Assembly (NCBI GenBank): GCA_946478985.1
Contig: CAMLDZ010000048.1
Span: forward strand, 1 to 22,466
Source: an uncultured Solimonas sp.
GTDB taxonomy: Bacteria > Pseudomonadota > Gammaproteobacteria > Nevskiales > Nevskiaceae
Length of the DNA: 22,466 bases
Reading direction: 5' to 3'
Shown: positions 6,994 to 14,663 of the stretch, in pieces
Layout: the number at the start of each line of letters is the position of its first letter
How positions within the stretch are numbered: the first letter of the stretch is position 1
Program-made: the position numbers and the translations under genes
Notes under the pieces: generated by a model
The model's input: only the letters and a program-made list of their open reading frames with translations
What the model was told of the DNA's origin: nothing
Database searches by the model: none

Positions 6994-8322
6994 ATGTCCT
7001 CGCAACCGCAGACCGTCGATCTCGTCGTAGCGCCGCGCTGGCTCGTGCCGATCGAGCCACAGGCCACGGTGCTGGAAAATCATGTGCTGGTCGTCGACGG
7101 CGGCCGCATCGTCGCCGTGCTGCCGGCGCCCGAGCTGGCCTCGCACTACGCTGCGCGGCAGACGCTGACGCTGCCCACGCACGCGCTGATGCCGGGCCTG
7201 GTCAATCTGCATACGCATTCGGCGATGACGCTGCTGCGCGGCATCGCTGACGACCTGCCGATGATGGACTGGCTACAGAACCACATCTGGCCGGCCGAGG
7301 GCAGGCATGTCGGCACGGCCTTCTGCGCCGACGGCGTGCGGCTGGCGGCGGCAGAGATGATCCGCGGCGGCACCACCTGCTTCAACGACATGTACTTCTT
7401 CCCGGAGACGACGGCCGCCGTTGCCCGCGAAGCCGGCCTGCGCGCGACGGTGGGGCTGGCGGTGTTCGATTTCCCGACCGCCTACGGCAGCGGCGCCGAC
7501 GATTACATCCACAAGGGCCTGGAGCTGCACGATCGCCTCAAGGGCGATCCGCTGATCACCACGATCTTCGCACCGCATGCGCCGTACACGGTGTCGGACG
7601 CGCCGCTGAGCAAGATCCGCCGCTACGCCAATGAGCTCGGCATCGGCATCCACATGCACGTGCACGAGACCGCGTTCGAGGTCGAGGAGGCGCTGCGCCA
7701 GACCGGCAAGCGGCCCTGGCAGCGGCTCAAGGAGCTGGAACTGCTGGGCCCGGACTTCGTCGCCGTGCACATGACCCAGCTCACCGATGAGGAGATCGCG
7801 CAGGCCGCCGAATACGGCGTGCACATCGCGCATTGCCCGCAGTCCAACCTCAAGCTGGTCAGCGGCTTCTGCCCGACCGCCAGGCTGGAGAAAGCCGGCG
7901 TCAACTTCGGCATCGGCACCGACGGCGCCGCCAGCAACAACGATCTCGACCTGTTCGGCGAGCTGCAGACCGCCGCGCTGCTCGCCAAGGGCGTCAGCGG
8001 CGATCCCGCCGCGCTCGGCGCCGCCGCCGCGCTGCGGATGGCGACGCTCGGCGGCGCGCAGGCGCTCGGCCTCGATGGCGAGATCGGCACGCTGGCAGCC
8101 GGCAAGTCGGCAGACTTCATCGCCGTGGATCTCTCCGCCGCAGCGACGCAGCCGGTCTACAACGTGCTCTCTCATCTCGCCTACGCGGTCGGCCGCGACC
8201 AGGTGACGGATGTCTACGTCGCCGGCCGGGCGCTGCTGCGCAAGGGCGAGCTGCAAACCATCGACGCCAGCGCGGCGATCGCCGCCGCCACCGACTGGCG
8301 CAACAAGATCGTGAACTCATGA
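6994..8322 (+). CDS. mtaD: 5-methylthioadenosine/S-adenosylhomocysteine deaminase (TRZ/ATZ family)
   Basis: This cytosolic metal-dependent amidohydrolase has 442 residues. It probably deaminates methylthioadenosine or S-adenosylhomocysteine to the inosyl forms, as shown for the Pseudomonas relative. The metal ligands are visible: H73 and H75 in [14 protein letters not shown]223 in [14 protein letters not shown], and D309 in [15 protein letters not shown], with H258 and [11 protein letters not shown] also conserved. The C-terminal strands ([13 protein letters not shown]) complete the composite domain. It lies head-to-head with mtnA, fitting a route in which deaminated methylthioadenosine is cleaved and fed to MtnA. 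Its stop overlaps the ubiG start by 4 bp. Exact substrate preference within the family is inferred from context. Confidence 0.9.
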   Translation: MSSQPQTVDLVVAPRWLVPIEPQATVLENHVLVVDGGRIVAVLPAPELASHYAARQTLTLPTHALMPGLVNLHTHSAMTLLRGIADDLPMMDWLQNHIWPAEGRHVGTAFCADGVRLAAAEMIRGGTTCFNDMYFFPETTAAVAREAGLRATVGLAVFDFPTAYGSGADDYIHKGLELHDRLKGDPLITTIFAPHAPYTVSDAPLSKIRRYANELGIGIHMHVHETAFEVEEALRQTGKRPWQRLKELELLGPDFVAVHMTQLTDEEIAQAAEYGVHIAHCPQSNLKLVSGFCPTARLEKAGVNFGIGTDGAASNNDLDLFGELQTAALLAKGVSGDPAALGAAAALRMATLGGAQALGLDGEIGTLAAGKSADFIAVDLSAAATQPVYNVLSHLAYAVGRDQVTDVYVAGRALLRKGELQTIDASAAIAAATDWRNKIVNS

Positions 8323-9074
8323 CGCACGCCAGCCGGCAGCAGCACAACGTCGACGCCCGCGAGATCGCCAACTTCGACCGCCTCGCCTCGCGCTGGTGGG
8401 ACCCGCATGGCGAGATGCGCACGCTGCACCAGATCAACCCGCCGCGCGTGCGCTACGTCAGCCAGTGCAGCGGCGGTCTGGCCGGCCGGCGCGTGGTCGA
8501 CATCGGCTGCGGCGGCGGTCTGCTCAGCGAGGCGCTGGCGCTCGAAGGCGCGGCGGTGCTCGGCATCGACATGGCGCCGGAGCTGATCGAAGTGGCCAGG
8601 CTGCACGCGCTGGAAAACGCCGCGGCGCTGCAGCGCTGCACCGGCGCCGCCCTCGACTACCGGCAGCTCAGTGCCGAGGCCCTGGCGGCCGAGCAGCCGG
8701 CCGGCTTCGATCTGGTGTGCTGCATGGAAATGCTGGAGCACGTGCCGGAACCGGCGGCGGTGATCGAGGCCTGCGCGACGCTGGCCAAGCCCGGCGCCGA
8801 CATCGTGTTCTCCACCATCAACCGCAATCCCAAGGCCTTCGCGCTGGCCATCGTCGGTGCCGAGTACCTGACCGGCCTGGTGCCGCGCGGCACGCACGAC
8901 TACGAGAAGTTCATCCGCCCGTCCGAGCTGCACGGCTGGGCCCGTGACGCCGGGCTCGAAGTCGTCGGCGTCAAGGGCCTGCGCTACAACCCGATCCTGA
9001 AATCGGCGCGGCTGGCCGACGACATCGACGTCAACTACTTCATGCATTGCCGCAAGCCGGACTCCGCGACTTGA
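8319..9074 (+). CDS. ubiG: Ubiquinone O-methyltransferase (2-polyprenyl-6-hydroxyphenol/demethylubiquinol methylase)
   Basis: UbiG performs both O-methylations of ubiquinone synthesis using S-adenosylmethionine. The protein has 251 residues. It begins with the family signature NVDAREIANFDRLASRWWDP and then has the SAM-binding motif VVDIGCGGGLLSEALA (about 59-74), GIDMAPELIEVAR, CMEMLEHVPEP and FSTINRNPKAFALAIVGAEYL, ending HDYEKFIRPSEL and VNYFMHC. The start is the ATG at 8319, which overlaps the mtaD TGA in an ATGA arrangement, so the frame extending further upstream is a shadow. Methylation by UbiG releases S-adenosylhomocysteine, a possible substrate of the adjacent deaminase, which may explain the conserved pairing. 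Confidence 0.96.
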   Translation: MTHASRQQHNVDAREIANFDRLASRWWDPHGEMRTLHQINPPRVRYVSQCSGGLAGRRVVDIGCGGGLLSEALALEGAAVLGIDMAPELIEVARLHALENAAALQRCTGAALDYRQLSAEALAAEQPAGFDLVCCMEMLEHVPEPAAVIEACATLAKPGADIVFSTINRNPKAFALAIVGAEYLTGLVPRGTHDYEKFIRPSELHGWARDAGLEVVGVKGLRYNPILKSARLADDIDVNYFMHCRKPDSAT

Positions 9075-9094
9075 AAACCGGAACCGGCATGCGT

Positions 9095-9216
9095 CCTTCT
9101 CGCCGCAGGCGGCGAGAAGGTGCCCCGCAGGGGCGGATGAGGGGCGACAACGCGGGCCGCGTCACGCTTGCGACACACCCCTCACCCCAACCCGCTCCCC
9201 GCACGCCGGGAGAGGG
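9095..9216. repeat. REP-like double hairpin between ubiG and mupP
   Basis: The 175-bp gap carries CCTTCTCGCCGC/GGCGGCGAGAAGG (9095-9120), the tail TGCCCCGCAGGGGCGGATGAGGGG (9121-9144), a unique spacer of about 33 bp, then CCCTCACCCCAACCC and an imperfect CTCCCC...GGGAGAGGG hairpin ending at 9216. The order (ttc-type, tail, spacer, ctc-type) matches 3510-3611. The arm GATGAGGGG can pair with CCCCTCACC. It sits inside a probable operon and may trim or separate expression of mupP from ubiG. Confidence 0.85.
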
Positions 9217-9249
9217 AGTTCTACAGATTCGCCAGGACTGCCAAGGCTC

Positions 9250-9939
9250 ATGACCATCGCCGACTCCCGACTGGCGCTGCCGCGCGCCCTGCTGTTCGAC
9301 CTCGACGGCACCCTGGTCGACACCGCGCCGGACCTCGGCTACGCCGCCAATCGCGTGCGCGAGGAACAGGGCCTGGCGCCGCTGCCGCTCGCCGACTACC
9401 GTCCGGTGGCCTCGGCCGGTGCGCGCGGCCTGCTCGGCATGGCGCTCGGCATCACGCCGGAGCACGCCGATTTCCCGCCGCACCGCGACCGCCTGCTGGC
9501 CCTGTATCGCCAGCATCTGACGCGCGCCTCGCGGCCCTTCGACGGCATCGACGTGCTGCTGCAGTTCTGCGAGGCGCAGGGTATCCGCTGGGGCGTCGTC
9601 ACCAACAAGCCGGCCTGGTTGACCACACCGCTGATGGAAGGTCTGGACCTGGCTACGCGCTCAGCGGTGACGATCAGCGCCGATCAGGTCGCCCGGCCCA
9701 AGCCGGCGCCGGACGCCCTGCTGCACGCCTGCGAACTGCTGCAACTGGCGCCGCAGGCCTGCTGGTACGTCGGCGACGACAAGCGCGACATCACGGCGGG
9801 CGCCGCCGCCGGCATGGCGACGATCGCCGCCGACTGGGGTTACCTCGGCGCCGAGGGACCGATCGAGGGCTGGGGCGCCGACCGCGTCGTCGCCACGCCG
9901 CAGGCGCTGCGCGCACTGCTCGGGGCGCTGCTGCCGTGA
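9250..9939 (+). CDS. mupP: HAD phosphatase, N-acetylmuramic acid 6-phosphate phosphatase (MupP/Gph type)
   Basis: This HAD-superfamily phosphatase has 229 residues. Motif I is FDLDGTLVDTAPD (nucleophile D17, acid D19), motif II is VVTNKP (T118), motif III is ARPKPAPD (K151), and motif IV is YVGDDKRDI (D176, D177). The cap region contains YRPVASAGARGLLGMAL. The position directly after ubiG and upstream of yciK matches Pseudomonas MupP, which dephosphorylates MurNAc-6-phosphate in cell-wall recycling. Without that context it would be called phosphoglycolate phosphatase (Gph), which is close in sequence. The start is ATG at 9250; its TGA overlaps the next gene's GTG, indicating translational coupling. 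Confidence 0.88.
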   Translation: MTIADSRLALPRALLFDLDGTLVDTAPDLGYAANRVREEQGLAPLPLADYRPVASAGARGLLGMALGITPEHADFPPHRDRLLALYRQHLTRASRPFDGIDVLLQFCEAQGIRWGVVTNKPAWLTTPLMEGLDLATRSAVTISADQVARPKPAPDALLHACELLQLAPQACWYVGDDKRDITAGAAAGMATIAADWGYLGAEGPIEGWGADRVVATPQALRALLGALLP

Positions 9940-11573
9940 ACGGCGCGGCGGCACGCCAGAGTCGCCTGCAAAGCCTGGAGTCGATCGCCCGGCTGCTGCG
10001 CAGCCGCGCCAACCGCTATGCCTGGGTCGGCCTGGGCGTGGCGGCCTTCGCGATCGTCGCCGCGACACTGCTGAGCTGCCGCTACGAATTCGACAGCTAT
10101 TCCATAGAGGGTTTGATCGCCGTGCAGGCCGGCAACCCGGCGCTGTGGGCGCTGGACCTGATGCCGCTGATCTTCCTGATCTGGGGCCAGTACATCGGCG
10201 TGGTGATGTCGTATCAGGCCAGCGCGATGGTGCTCGACGAAACGCGCGAGCTGCGCGACGAGGCCAGCCGGCTGCAGCACGAGCTCAACTTCCGCAGCGA
10301 CGGCCCGGCGTTGGGCATGCCCAATCGCCACGCGCTGCTGACGGCCATCCAGCGCGCCATCGATTCACCGTCGCCGCGCGGCAGCGGCTTCGCGGTGCTG
10401 GTGCTCACCACCGAGCACTACCACGAGCTGGCGCATGGTCAGGGCGACGAGGCCGCAGCGCAGTACCTCTCGCAGCTGCGCGAGCGGCTGCGCAGCGTGG
10501 CGCGCAACGCCGATTTCCTCTGCCACTTCGGCGACGACGAGTTCGGCCTGCTGCTGCCGGACAGCGACGCCGCCGCGGCCCGGCGCATCGCCAGCCGCGT
10601 ACAGCTGGCGCTGGACCTGCCGATCAGCATCGGCCGCAGCGCGATGACCTTGCGCGCGCACATCGGCATCGCCCTGTTCCCGATGCACGGCGGCGATGCC
10701 GAGACCCTGCTGCGCCGCGCCGAGACCGCCAAGTTCGCGGCGATCGGCGCGCGCCGCGACGCCCTGGTTTACGAAGCACAGCTCGACGACGAGCGCACGG
10801 AGCGTTCGCGCCTCACCGCCGAGCTGCACGGCGCGCTCTACCACGACGGCCTCGGCGACGAATACCTGCTGCAAGAATCCCTGCAGCCCGGGCGGCCGCA
10901 GCGCCTGCGCCTGATCCCGCACTGGGAACACCCGCGTCGCGGCCGGCTCGCCGAGGCCGGCTTCCTGCATCTGGCCGACCGCGTCGGTCTGGTCCACGGC
11001 CTCAGCACCTGGCTGATGCGCGAAAGCTTCGCGCGCCTCGCCAAGTGGCGTGTGCAGCGGCCGGAACTGCAGCTGGTGTTGCGCCTGCCGGATGCAGCGT
11101 TGCGCGAGCTGGCGCTGGCCGATCTGACGCTGCGCATGCTGCAGTCGTACGAGCTGCCGGCACAGGCCCTGGTGCTGGAGTTCAGCGAAGCCGCGCTGAC
11201 CGCCGCCGGCAGCGCACCGCGCCAGCAGCTGGAACTGTTGCGCAAGGCCGGCATCGGGCTGTGCCTGATCGGCGTCGGCGCGCCTGGCGCCTCGGCGCTG
11301 AGCAGCCTGTACTACCCGCTCGATGAGTACCGCCTGGCCGCCGAACTGCTGGAACGTGCCGCTACCGAAACAGTTGCACGCGAGGCGCTGCGGCTGCTGA
11401 TCAGCGTGATGCAGACACAGCATCTGCGCATCAGCTTCCCGGCCATCAGCGACGATGCGCGCCGCGCGCTGCTGGCCGAACTGCGCGGCGATTACGTCGA
11501 AGCATTGAGCGCACCGCTGGCGATGTCGCCGGCCGCCGTCGAACGCTGGCTCGCCGCGCGGCGCAAGGCCTGA
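9936..11573 (+). CDS. Membrane protein with degenerate GGDEF and EAL domains
   Basis: This 545-residue protein starts from the GTG at 9936, overlapping the mupP stop by 4 bp. Two membrane segments (about 29-48 and 68-92) and a short coiled-coil (about 98-118) precede a GGDEF-like fold (about 125-280, from GMPNRHALLTAI). Its signature is HFGDDEFGLLLP, GDDEF (199-203) in place of GGDEF. An EAL-like fold follows (about 290-530). LIPHWEHPRRGRLAEAGFLHLADRVGLV aligns with the usual ALLRWQHP region, but EAL itself is absent. LVLEFSEAAL remains, while DDFGTG is replaced by LIGVGAPGAS. The residues needed for c-di-GMP synthesis or hydrolysis are therefore missing, and a sensing or scaffold role is more likely. 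Pseudomonas lacks this gene between mupP and yciK, as far as I recall. Confidence 0.88.
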   Translation: MNGAAARQSRLQSLESIARLLRSRANRYAWVGLGVAAFAIVAATLLSCRYEFDSYSIEGLIAVQAGNPALWALDLMPLIFLIWGQYIGVVMSYQASAMVLDETRELRDEASRLQHELNFRSDGPALGMPNRHALLTAIQRAIDSPSPRGSGFAVLVLTTEHYHELAHGQGDEAAAQYLSQLRERLRSVARNADFLCHFGDDEFGLLLPDSDAAAARRIASRVQLALDLPISIGRSAMTLRAHIGIALFPMHGGDAETLLRRAETAKFAAIGARRDALVYEAQLDDERTERSRLTAELHGALYHDGLGDEYLLQESLQPGRPQRLRLIPHWEHPRRGRLAEAGFLHLADRVGLVHGLSTWLMRESFARLAKWRVQRPELQLVLRLPDAALRELALADLTLRMLQSYELPAQALVLEFSEAALTAAGSAPRQQLELLRKAGIGLCLIGVGAPGASALSSLYYPLDEYRLAAELLERAATETVAREALRLLISVMQTQHLRISFPAISDDARRALLAELRGDYVEALSAPLAMSPAAVERWLAARRKA

Positions 11574-11605
11574 TCCTTCTCCCACCTTATCTGCGTACCG
11601 AACCG

Positions 11606-12352
11606 ATGCCCGCTGTGCTGCCGACCGACTACCTCCCCGCGCCCGACCTGCTGCGCGATCGCCGCATCCTCATCACCGGTGCCGGCGACGGCCTGGGCCG
11701 CGCCGCCGCGCTGGGCTGTGCCCGCCACGGCGCCACCGTGATCCTGCTGGGCCGCACCGTCGCCAAGCTGGAACAGGTCTACGACGAGATCGAAGCGGCC
11801 GGCGGCCCGGCGCCGGCGATCTACCCGCTCAACCTCGCCGGCGCCGCCTGGGCCGATTACAGCGAGCTGGCCGGCAGCCTCGACCGCGAGTTCGGCGGGC
11901 TGGACGGCCTGCTGCACTGCGCCGCGCATTTCAAAGCCTTCTCGCGGCTCTATGACGTCGAGCCCAAGGACTGGATCGAGAGCCTGCAGGTCAATCTCAC
12001 AGCAGCCTTCGCGCTGACGCGGCACTGCCTGCCGCTGCTGACCGCCGCCGCCGACGCCTCGGTGGTGTTCTGCTCGGACCACCATGGCCGTCAGGCGCGC
12101 GCCTTCGACGGTCCGTACGGCATCGCCAAGGCCGGCATCGAGCAGATGGCGAAGATGTGGGCCGAGGAACTGCGCCCGCACGAGAATCTGCGCCTCAACA
12201 CCTACGATCCCGGCCCGCTGCGCACGGCGCTGCGCCTCAAGGGCTATCCGGGCGAGATTCTCGACAATACCCCGGCGGCGGAAACCGCGGTGCCGCAGCT
12301 GTTGTGGCTGCTAGGGCCCGACAGCCGCGGCGTCAGCGGACAGGCGCTTTAA
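11606..12352 (+). CDS. yciK: SDR-family oxidoreductase YciK
   Basis: This short-chain dehydrogenase/reductase has 248 residues and a Rossmann fold. The NAD(P)-binding motif is TGAGDGLGRAAA (24-35), with the following basic residue in LLGR (R50) favouring NADP(H). LHCAAHF stands for the usual NNAG. The catalytic residues are N130, S157 (FCSDHHGRQ), Y171 and K175 (YGIAKAG). YciK signatures are GAGDGLGRA and DPGPLRTALR near the C-terminus. The physiological substrate of YciK is unknown in any organism I know of. It follows the GGDEF/EAL relic by 32 bp and closes the mtaD-ubiG-mupP cluster, which is its usual position in pseudomonads. Confidence 0.92.
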   Translation: MPAVLPTDYLPAPDLLRDRRILITGAGDGLGRAAALGCARHGATVILLGRTVAKLEQVYDEIEAAGGPAPAIYPLNLAGAAWADYSELAGSLDREFGGLDGLLHCAAHFKAFSRLYDVEPKDWIESLQVNLTAAFALTRHCLPLLTAAADASVVFCSDHHGRQARAFDGPYGIAKAGIEQMAKMWAEELRPHENLRLNTYDPGPLRTALRLKGYPGEILDNTPAAETAVPQLLWLLGPDSRGVSGQAL

Positions 12353-12361
12353 CGGCGGCCT

Positions 12362-12379
12362 GCCGCCTCGCGAGGCGGC
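12362..12379. terminator. Palindrome between convergent yciK and efflux-channel genes
   Basis: GCCGCCTCGCGAGGCGGC is a perfect 18-nt palindrome 9 bp past the yciK stop and 55 bp beyond the end of the opposing channel gene. It can form a hairpin on either transcript, as expected of a bidirectional terminator, although no T-tract follows. Confidence 0.45.
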
Positions 12380-12434
12380 GAACCGTCCACGCCTCCAGGC
12401 TCCGGCCTCGTATATCAACGCCGCGGGCACCGCA

Positions 12435-13880
12435 TCAGCGGCTCGCCACGGCAGCGCTGGGCGGCTGCCAGCCGCCGCCGAGTGCGCGGTACGCCGCGAC
12501 CGCCGCTCGCGCCGATTCGGTCTGCGCCTGCGCCCGCGCATCGGCTGCCCGCAGCAGCGCCTCGTCGGCGTTGAGTACCTCGATCAGACTGGCGGCACCG
12601 TGCTGATAGGCCGCCAATGAGGACGCCCTGGCGCGCGCCAGTGCAGCCTCGCCTTGCCGCAGGCTCGCCGCCTGGGTAGAGCGATGGATCAAGGCCGAAA
12701 AGGCGTTCTCGACATCCTCGGTCGCCCGCAGGACGGCGTGGCGGTATGCCGCCAGCGCTTCGGCATCCCTGGCCCTCGCGAGATCGATCTGGGCGTTGAT
12801 GCGGCCGAAATCGAAAAGACGCCAGCGCAGTCCCAGCACGCCCGCCGCCTGGCTCGCGCCGCCAGTGAACAGGTGGTCGCTGGAAATCGCCGTGGCACTG
12901 CCGAGCAATCCGCTCAGCGAGAACTTGGGGTAGTACTCGGCGACGGCCTCGCCGATGCGCGCGTTGGCCGCGGCAAGCCGGCGTTCGGCGACGATCAGGT
13001 CGGGGCGACGCTGCAGCAGGTCGGCGGGCGAACCCATCGCGCCGATTGCCGGTGTCGCCGGAACCGGCGCGGCGGCTTCGAGTTCGGCCCGGTGCGTGCC
13101 GGGCGGATCACCCAGCATCACGTCCAGCGCGTTCATCGCCGTCTCCAGACCCAGCTGCAGCACGGCCACCGTGGCCTGGACCTGCGCCAGCGCCCCTTGC
13201 GTCTGCCGCAGCTGGTATTCGGCAGCAACCCCCTTCGCGTGCAGCAGCGCGACTTTCGCCTGCAGCTCCTGTTGGGTCCCGAGTTGCCGCCGGGCAATGT
13301 CGAGACGGGCCTGCACGCCGCGGATCGTGATGTAGAGGTCGGCGGTCTGGGCGGCCACCGCCAGTCGCGTTGCCGCGGCGCCCGCCTGCGAGGCTTGATA
13401 ATCGGCCAGCGCTGCCTGCCGGCCGCGGCGGAGCCCGCCGAACACGTCCAGCTCCCAGCCGGCCACGAGATTCGCCTCGTAGATCGTTCCCCATCGGTCG
13501 AATTCCGGCGCGCTGTTGAGCACCTGGCCCAGGGGCGTCTCGATCGACTGGCGCGCGCGCGTGACCGAGCCGCTGCCGCTCGCCGCGGGCAGCAAGGCCG
13601 CGTTGGCTGCGCCCAGCCCGGCTCGCGCCTGGGCGACACGCGCTGCCGCCTGCGCCAGATCCAGATTCTGCGTGAGGGCCCGCGACACGAACTGCGTGAG
13701 CAAGGGATCATCGAAGCCCTGCCACCAGATCGCCAGATCGGGCGCGCCGTGCGCCTCGACCGCCTGCGGTGCGATGTAGCGCGGGGCCGCAGACGGCTCG
13801 GGCCGGCGGTAGTCGGGACCTACCGTGCAGGCACTCAGGCCGGCGCAGAGCAGGAACACAAGGGGGCGGCGGGAAGGCAT
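12435..13880 (-). CDS. RND efflux outer-membrane lipoprotein channel (NodT/OprM family)
   Basis: This is a complete outer-membrane channel lipoprotein of 481 residues. The signal peptide ends in a lipobox, LSAC, with lipidated C18 and the typical CTVGPDYRRPEP that follows. The channel repeats show IWWQGFDDPLLTQFVSRAL, NLDLAQAAARVAQARA, GWELDVFGGLRRGRQ, then RRPDLIVAERRLAAANARIGEA, LRWRLFDFGRINAQIDLA and ASLIEVLNADEALL. The ATG at 13880 is chosen over the one at 13886 because GAGG lies 6 nt before it but abuts the upstream one. The gene diverges from the TetR gene and is read from a promoter overlapped by a TetR-type palindrome. With the adaptor and permease genes at 14664-18835 it makes a complete pump. 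Confidence 0.94.
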   Translation of the reverse strand: MPSRRPLVFLLCAGLSACTVGPDYRRPEPSAAPRYIAPQAVEAHGAPDLAIWWQGFDDPLLTQFVSRALTQNLDLAQAAARVAQARAGLGAANAALLPAASGSGSVTRARQSIETPLGQVLNSAPEFDRWGTIYEANLVAGWELDVFGGLRRGRQAALADYQASQAGAAATRLAVAAQTADLYITIRGVQARLDIARRQLGTQQELQAKVALLHAKGVAAEYQLRQTQGALAQVQATVAVLQLGLETAMNALDVMLGDPPGTHRAELEAAAPVPATPAIGAMGSPADLLQRRPDLIVAERRLAAANARIGEAVAEYYPKFSLSGLLGSATAISSDHLFTGGASQAAGVLGLRWRLFDFGRINAQIDLARARDAEALAAYRHAVLRATEDVENAFSALIHRSTQAASLRQGEAALARARASSLAAYQHGAASLIEVLNADEALLRAADARAQAQTESARAAVAAYRALGGGWQPPSAAVASR

Positions 13881-13905
13881 GAGCATCCTCGGTATCGTGG
13901 ATGAC

Positions 13906-13931
13906 AGTGACTATAAACCAGCATAGTCACT
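13906..13931. promoter_or_regulatory. Operator 1, TetR-type palindrome
   Basis: AGTGACTAT (13906-13914) and ATAGTCACT (13923-13931) are perfect inverted arms of 9 bp around an 8-nt centre, in the gap between the divergent channel and TetR genes. The arms cover the channel promoter's -10 box and spacer. A second copy with the same spacing lies at 14599-14622. Binding by the neighbouring TetR protein is inferred. Confidence 0.82.
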
Positions 13932-13940
13932 CGTTGTCAA
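13912..13940 (-). promoter_or_regulatory. Sigma70-like promoter of the efflux-channel gene
   Basis: On the minus strand TTGACA (13940-13935) and TTTATA (13917-13912) are separated by exactly 17 nt, a near-consensus sigma70 promoter. It reads toward the channel gene at 13880 with a leader of roughly 25 nt. The TetR-type palindrome 13907-13930 covers the -10 box and most of the spacer. Confidence 0.8.
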
Positions 13941-13968
13941 TCATTTGCGCAGGCGCTAAGCTCGGCCC

Positions 13969-14586
13969 ATGACCGACGAACATGCTCCCGCTCCCGGCCT
14001 TCGAGGGCCTTCCGATCACGAGGTCCGCAACCAGATCGTCGAGGCGGCGACCGAATATTTCAGCCGCTACGGCTTCGAGAAGACGACGGTTTCCGACCTG
14101 GCAAAGGCCATCGGCTTTTCCAAGGCCTACATCTACAAGTTCTTCGACTCCAAGCAGGCGATCGGCGAGGTCATCTGCGCCAATCGCCTGGCCGCGATCG
14201 CCACCGCGGTCGATGCGGCCACGGCCGGCGTCTCCTCGGCGACCGAGCGGCTGCGGCGCCTGTTCAAGGCATTGACGGAGGCTGGCTGCCAGCTGTTTTT
14301 CGACGATCGCAAGCTTTACGACATCGCGCGGACTTCGGCGACCGAATCCTGGCCCTCCGCCCGCGCCTACGAGGCTCACGTCAAGGAGCTGATCCTGCAG
14401 ATCGTGCGCGAGGGCCGGGACAGCGGCGAGTTCGAGCGCAAGACGCCGCTGGACGAGACGGCCGGCGCCATCTATCTGGTCATGCGCCCGTATATCAATC
14501 CGCTGCTGCTGCAGCACAACCTGGACCACTGCGCCGAGGCCACCTCGCAGCTCTCCGGCCTGATCCTGCGCAGCCTGTCGCCTTGA
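13969..14586 (+). CDS. TetR/AcrR-family transcriptional repressor of the RND pump
   Basis: This one-component regulator has 205 residues. The N-terminal helix-turn-helix domain is IVEAATEYFSRYGFEKTTVSDLAKAIGFSKAYIYKFF (about 23-59), with recognition helix near GFSKAYIYKFF. The rest is the divergent ligand-binding and dimerisation part, which includes DIARTSATESWPSARAYEAHV. It lies between the channel gene (divergent) and the adaptor-permease operon (same strand). Twin palindromes flank it, one over each promoter, which is the usual layout of a local efflux repressor that also limits its own synthesis. The start is the ATG at 13969, where no strong ribosome binding site is seen. The inducer is unknown but is probably a pump substrate. 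Confidence 0.93.
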   Translation: MTDEHAPAPGLRGPSDHEVRNQIVEAATEYFSRYGFEKTTVSDLAKAIGFSKAYIYKFFDSKQAIGEVICANRLAAIATAVDAATAGVSSATERLRRLFKALTEAGCQLFFDDRKLYDIARTSATESWPSARAYEAHVKELILQIVREGRDSGEFERKTPLDETAGAIYLVMRPYINPLLLQHNLDHCAEATSQLSGLILRSLSP

Positions 14587-14598
14587 GAAGATTGCGTA

Positions 14599-14622
14599 GT
14601 GACTATTGACTGTTATGGTCAC
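14599..14622. promoter_or_regulatory. Operator 2, TetR-type palindrome
   Basis: GTGACTAT (14599-14606), an 8-nt centre, then ATGGTCAC (14615-14622). The left arm is identical to operator 1, the right arm differs by one base, and the spacing is the same. It overlaps the -35 region and spacer of the adaptor-permease promoter. The imperfect arm may mean weaker binding than operator 1. Confidence 0.82.
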
Positions 14623-14633
14623 ATGAATAGAAT
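14606..14633 (+). promoter_or_regulatory. Sigma70-like promoter of the adaptor-permease operon
   Basis: TTGACT (14606-14611) and TAGAAT (14628-14633) are 16 nt apart. The start would be near 14640, with AGGAA 8 nt before the adaptor ATG at 14664. Operator 2 covers the -35 box and half of the spacer, which fits repression by steric blocking. Confidence 0.72.
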
Positions 14634-14663
14634 GGGAGCCCTACTCCGTCAGGAACAGCTCCC

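Noticed and set aside
5926..7218. 430-residue version of mtnA starting at 7218
   Set aside because: The extra 93 residues lie antisense to the start of the divergent hydrolase gene and do not look like MtnA; the start at 6939 gives the normal family length.
9168..9935. N-terminal extension of the GGDEF/EAL protein from the start at 9168
   Set aside because: It overlaps mupP in another frame and runs through a REP-like element; the GTG at 9936 with a 4-bp overlap is far more credible.
13934..13962. TTGTCA-N17-TAAGCT as the promoter of the TetR gene
   Set aside because: The -10 is poor and would leave a leader of almost no length before the ATG at 13969, so it was not listed as a feature.
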